Below, piece after piece: positions 63,601 through 64,000 of a stretch of DNA of 64,000 nucleotides; position 1 is the stretch's first letter; each line of letters starts with the position of its first letter. Source of the stretch: CAUTUX01 sp963542015 (GTDB taxonomy: Bacteria; Bacillota; Clostridia; Christensenellales; CAG-917); contig CAUTUX010000006.1 in assembly GCA_963542015.1 (NCBI GenBank), positions 1 through 64,000 of the forward strand, in the 5' to 3' direction. The notes beneath the pieces are model-generated. The model had not been told where the DNA came from, did no database searches, and saw only the letters and a list, made by a program, of their open reading frames with translations. The translations under genes and the position numbers were made by a program.

Positions 63601-64000
63601 TAAAAATTATAGATTTTACAAACTTGGAATTAAGCTCACGAAATATGCAATATGGTGGAAGAGCAGGCGTTAAAAGAGGCGTGATGTACAACGGTGATTT
63701 CTGGATGATAAAGTTTCCAAAAGATACTAAAGAATTGCGATACGAAATAGGCATGTCGTATTCCTCAGCCCCATTGAGTGAATATATTGGGTCTAAAATA
63801 TATGAGATAATGGGGTTTGATGTTCAAGAGGTGAGACTTGGCATTTTTTTTGATGGGAAACGAAACAAGTTAGTTTGTGGGTGTAAGGATTTTTTGAAAG
63901 ATGAAACCCTACTTGTCCCTTACACCATGTTAAGAAATGATAGTAAGCTAGAAGCCATAGGGCTAGCAGAAGAGGCGACATATGGGGCGTATACTTTAGA
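63597..64000 (+). CDS. HipA/CtkA-like serine/threonine kinase toxin (3' end outside window)
   Basis: 134 codons are visible. The sequence KRGVMYNGDFWMIKFPKD, with a lysine for ATP binding, then SYSSAPLSEYIGSKIYEIMGFDVQEVRLGIFFDGKRNKLVCGCKDF, matches the N-lobe of HipA-like kinases of the compact CtkA type, which lack the separate HipA N-terminal domain. The catalytic HxD and metal DxD parts should lie beyond the edge. It is coupled to the preceding ribbon-helix-helix gene by a 4-base overlap. Confidence 0.72.
   Translation, partial: MIKIIDFTNLELSSRNMQYGGRAGVKRGVMYNGDFWMIKFPKDTKELRYEIGMSYSSAPLSEYIGSKIYEIMGFDVQEVRLGIFFDGKRNKLVCGCKDFLKDETLLVPYTMLRNDSKLEAIGLAEEATYGAYTL

Noticed and set aside
1..64000. 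CRISPR array, rRNA operon, prophage or conjugative element
   Set aside because: No regularly spaced repeats, no rRNA sequence and no phage or conjugation gene block were seen.

Overview
The window looks like a chromosomal segment from a low-GC, Gram-positive, fermentative anaerobe, most likely a host-associated member of the Clostridia. The reasons are strongly AT-rich intergenic DNA, AdhE plus a single-chain pyruvate:ferredoxin oxidoreductase, a 2[4Fe-4S] ferredoxin and flavodoxins, lipobox lipoproteins with InlB-type and GLUG-type repeats, a BspA-like leucine-rich-repeat protein, and ClpC, RmuC, DUF4364 and DUF3793 proteins. TGA is a stop codon. No rRNA operon, CRISPR array or intact prophage is visible.

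Layout. 1-5.1 kb: the end of a secreted beta-helix protein, adhE, and a small APH-type kinase. 5.2-9.6 kb: four tRNAs (fMet, Met, Glu, Val), leuS and serS. 9.6-13.6 kb: a large lipoprotein and an ArsB/SLC13-like permease on the minus strand. 13.7-18.8 kb: tRNA-Ser, an 1117-residue ABC ATPase-FtsX fusion, and dinB facing it. 18.9-28.5 kb: galU, clpC, hpf, a TIM-barrel protein, pgi, yfbR, a degenerate ABC ATPase and an ABC-2 exporter. 28.5-33.5 kb: ruvC-ruvA-ruvB-queA-tgt-yajC. 33.5-38.9 kb: a two-TM protein, LemA, an MDR-like protein, DUF4364 and a ProB-like kinase. 38.9-44.7 kb: PFOR, a DtxR/MntR-type repressor, a DUF3793 protein and two flavodoxins. 44.9-53.5 kb: a lipoprotein, tilS-hpt-cca-rmuC, and a phosphohexomutase facing them. 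53.6-57.2 kb: an accessory stretch with a zinc-ribbon membrane protein, an orphan small ORF, a BspA-like LRR protein and an IS3 remnant. 57.2-62.8 kb: a condensation-like acyltransferase overlapping a short AlaRS, an acidic DUF protein, paired chromate-transporter halves and the ferredoxin. 63.2-64 kb: a probable ribbon-helix-helix/HipA-like toxin-antitoxin pair, cut by the window end.

How genes work together. PFOR, ferredoxin and flavodoxin form the electron-transfer core. A DtxR-type repressor sits among them, and AGTTAA half-sites recur in the control regions of the repressor, PFOR and ferredoxin, two of them as inverted pairs with identical 16-nt spacers. This suggests a metal-responsive ferredoxin/flavodoxin switch.

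Most noteworthy observation. Several unrelated genes (dinB, an ABC ATPase, ruvC, a ProB-like kinase, chrA, the toxin-antitoxin module and possibly a permease) have a -10 box only 6-8 nt before the start codon and no Shine-Dalgarno sequence, often with an extended TGn. They are predicted to make leaderless mRNAs, while neighbouring genes have ordinary leaders. All functional calls come from reading sequence motifs; no database search was run.
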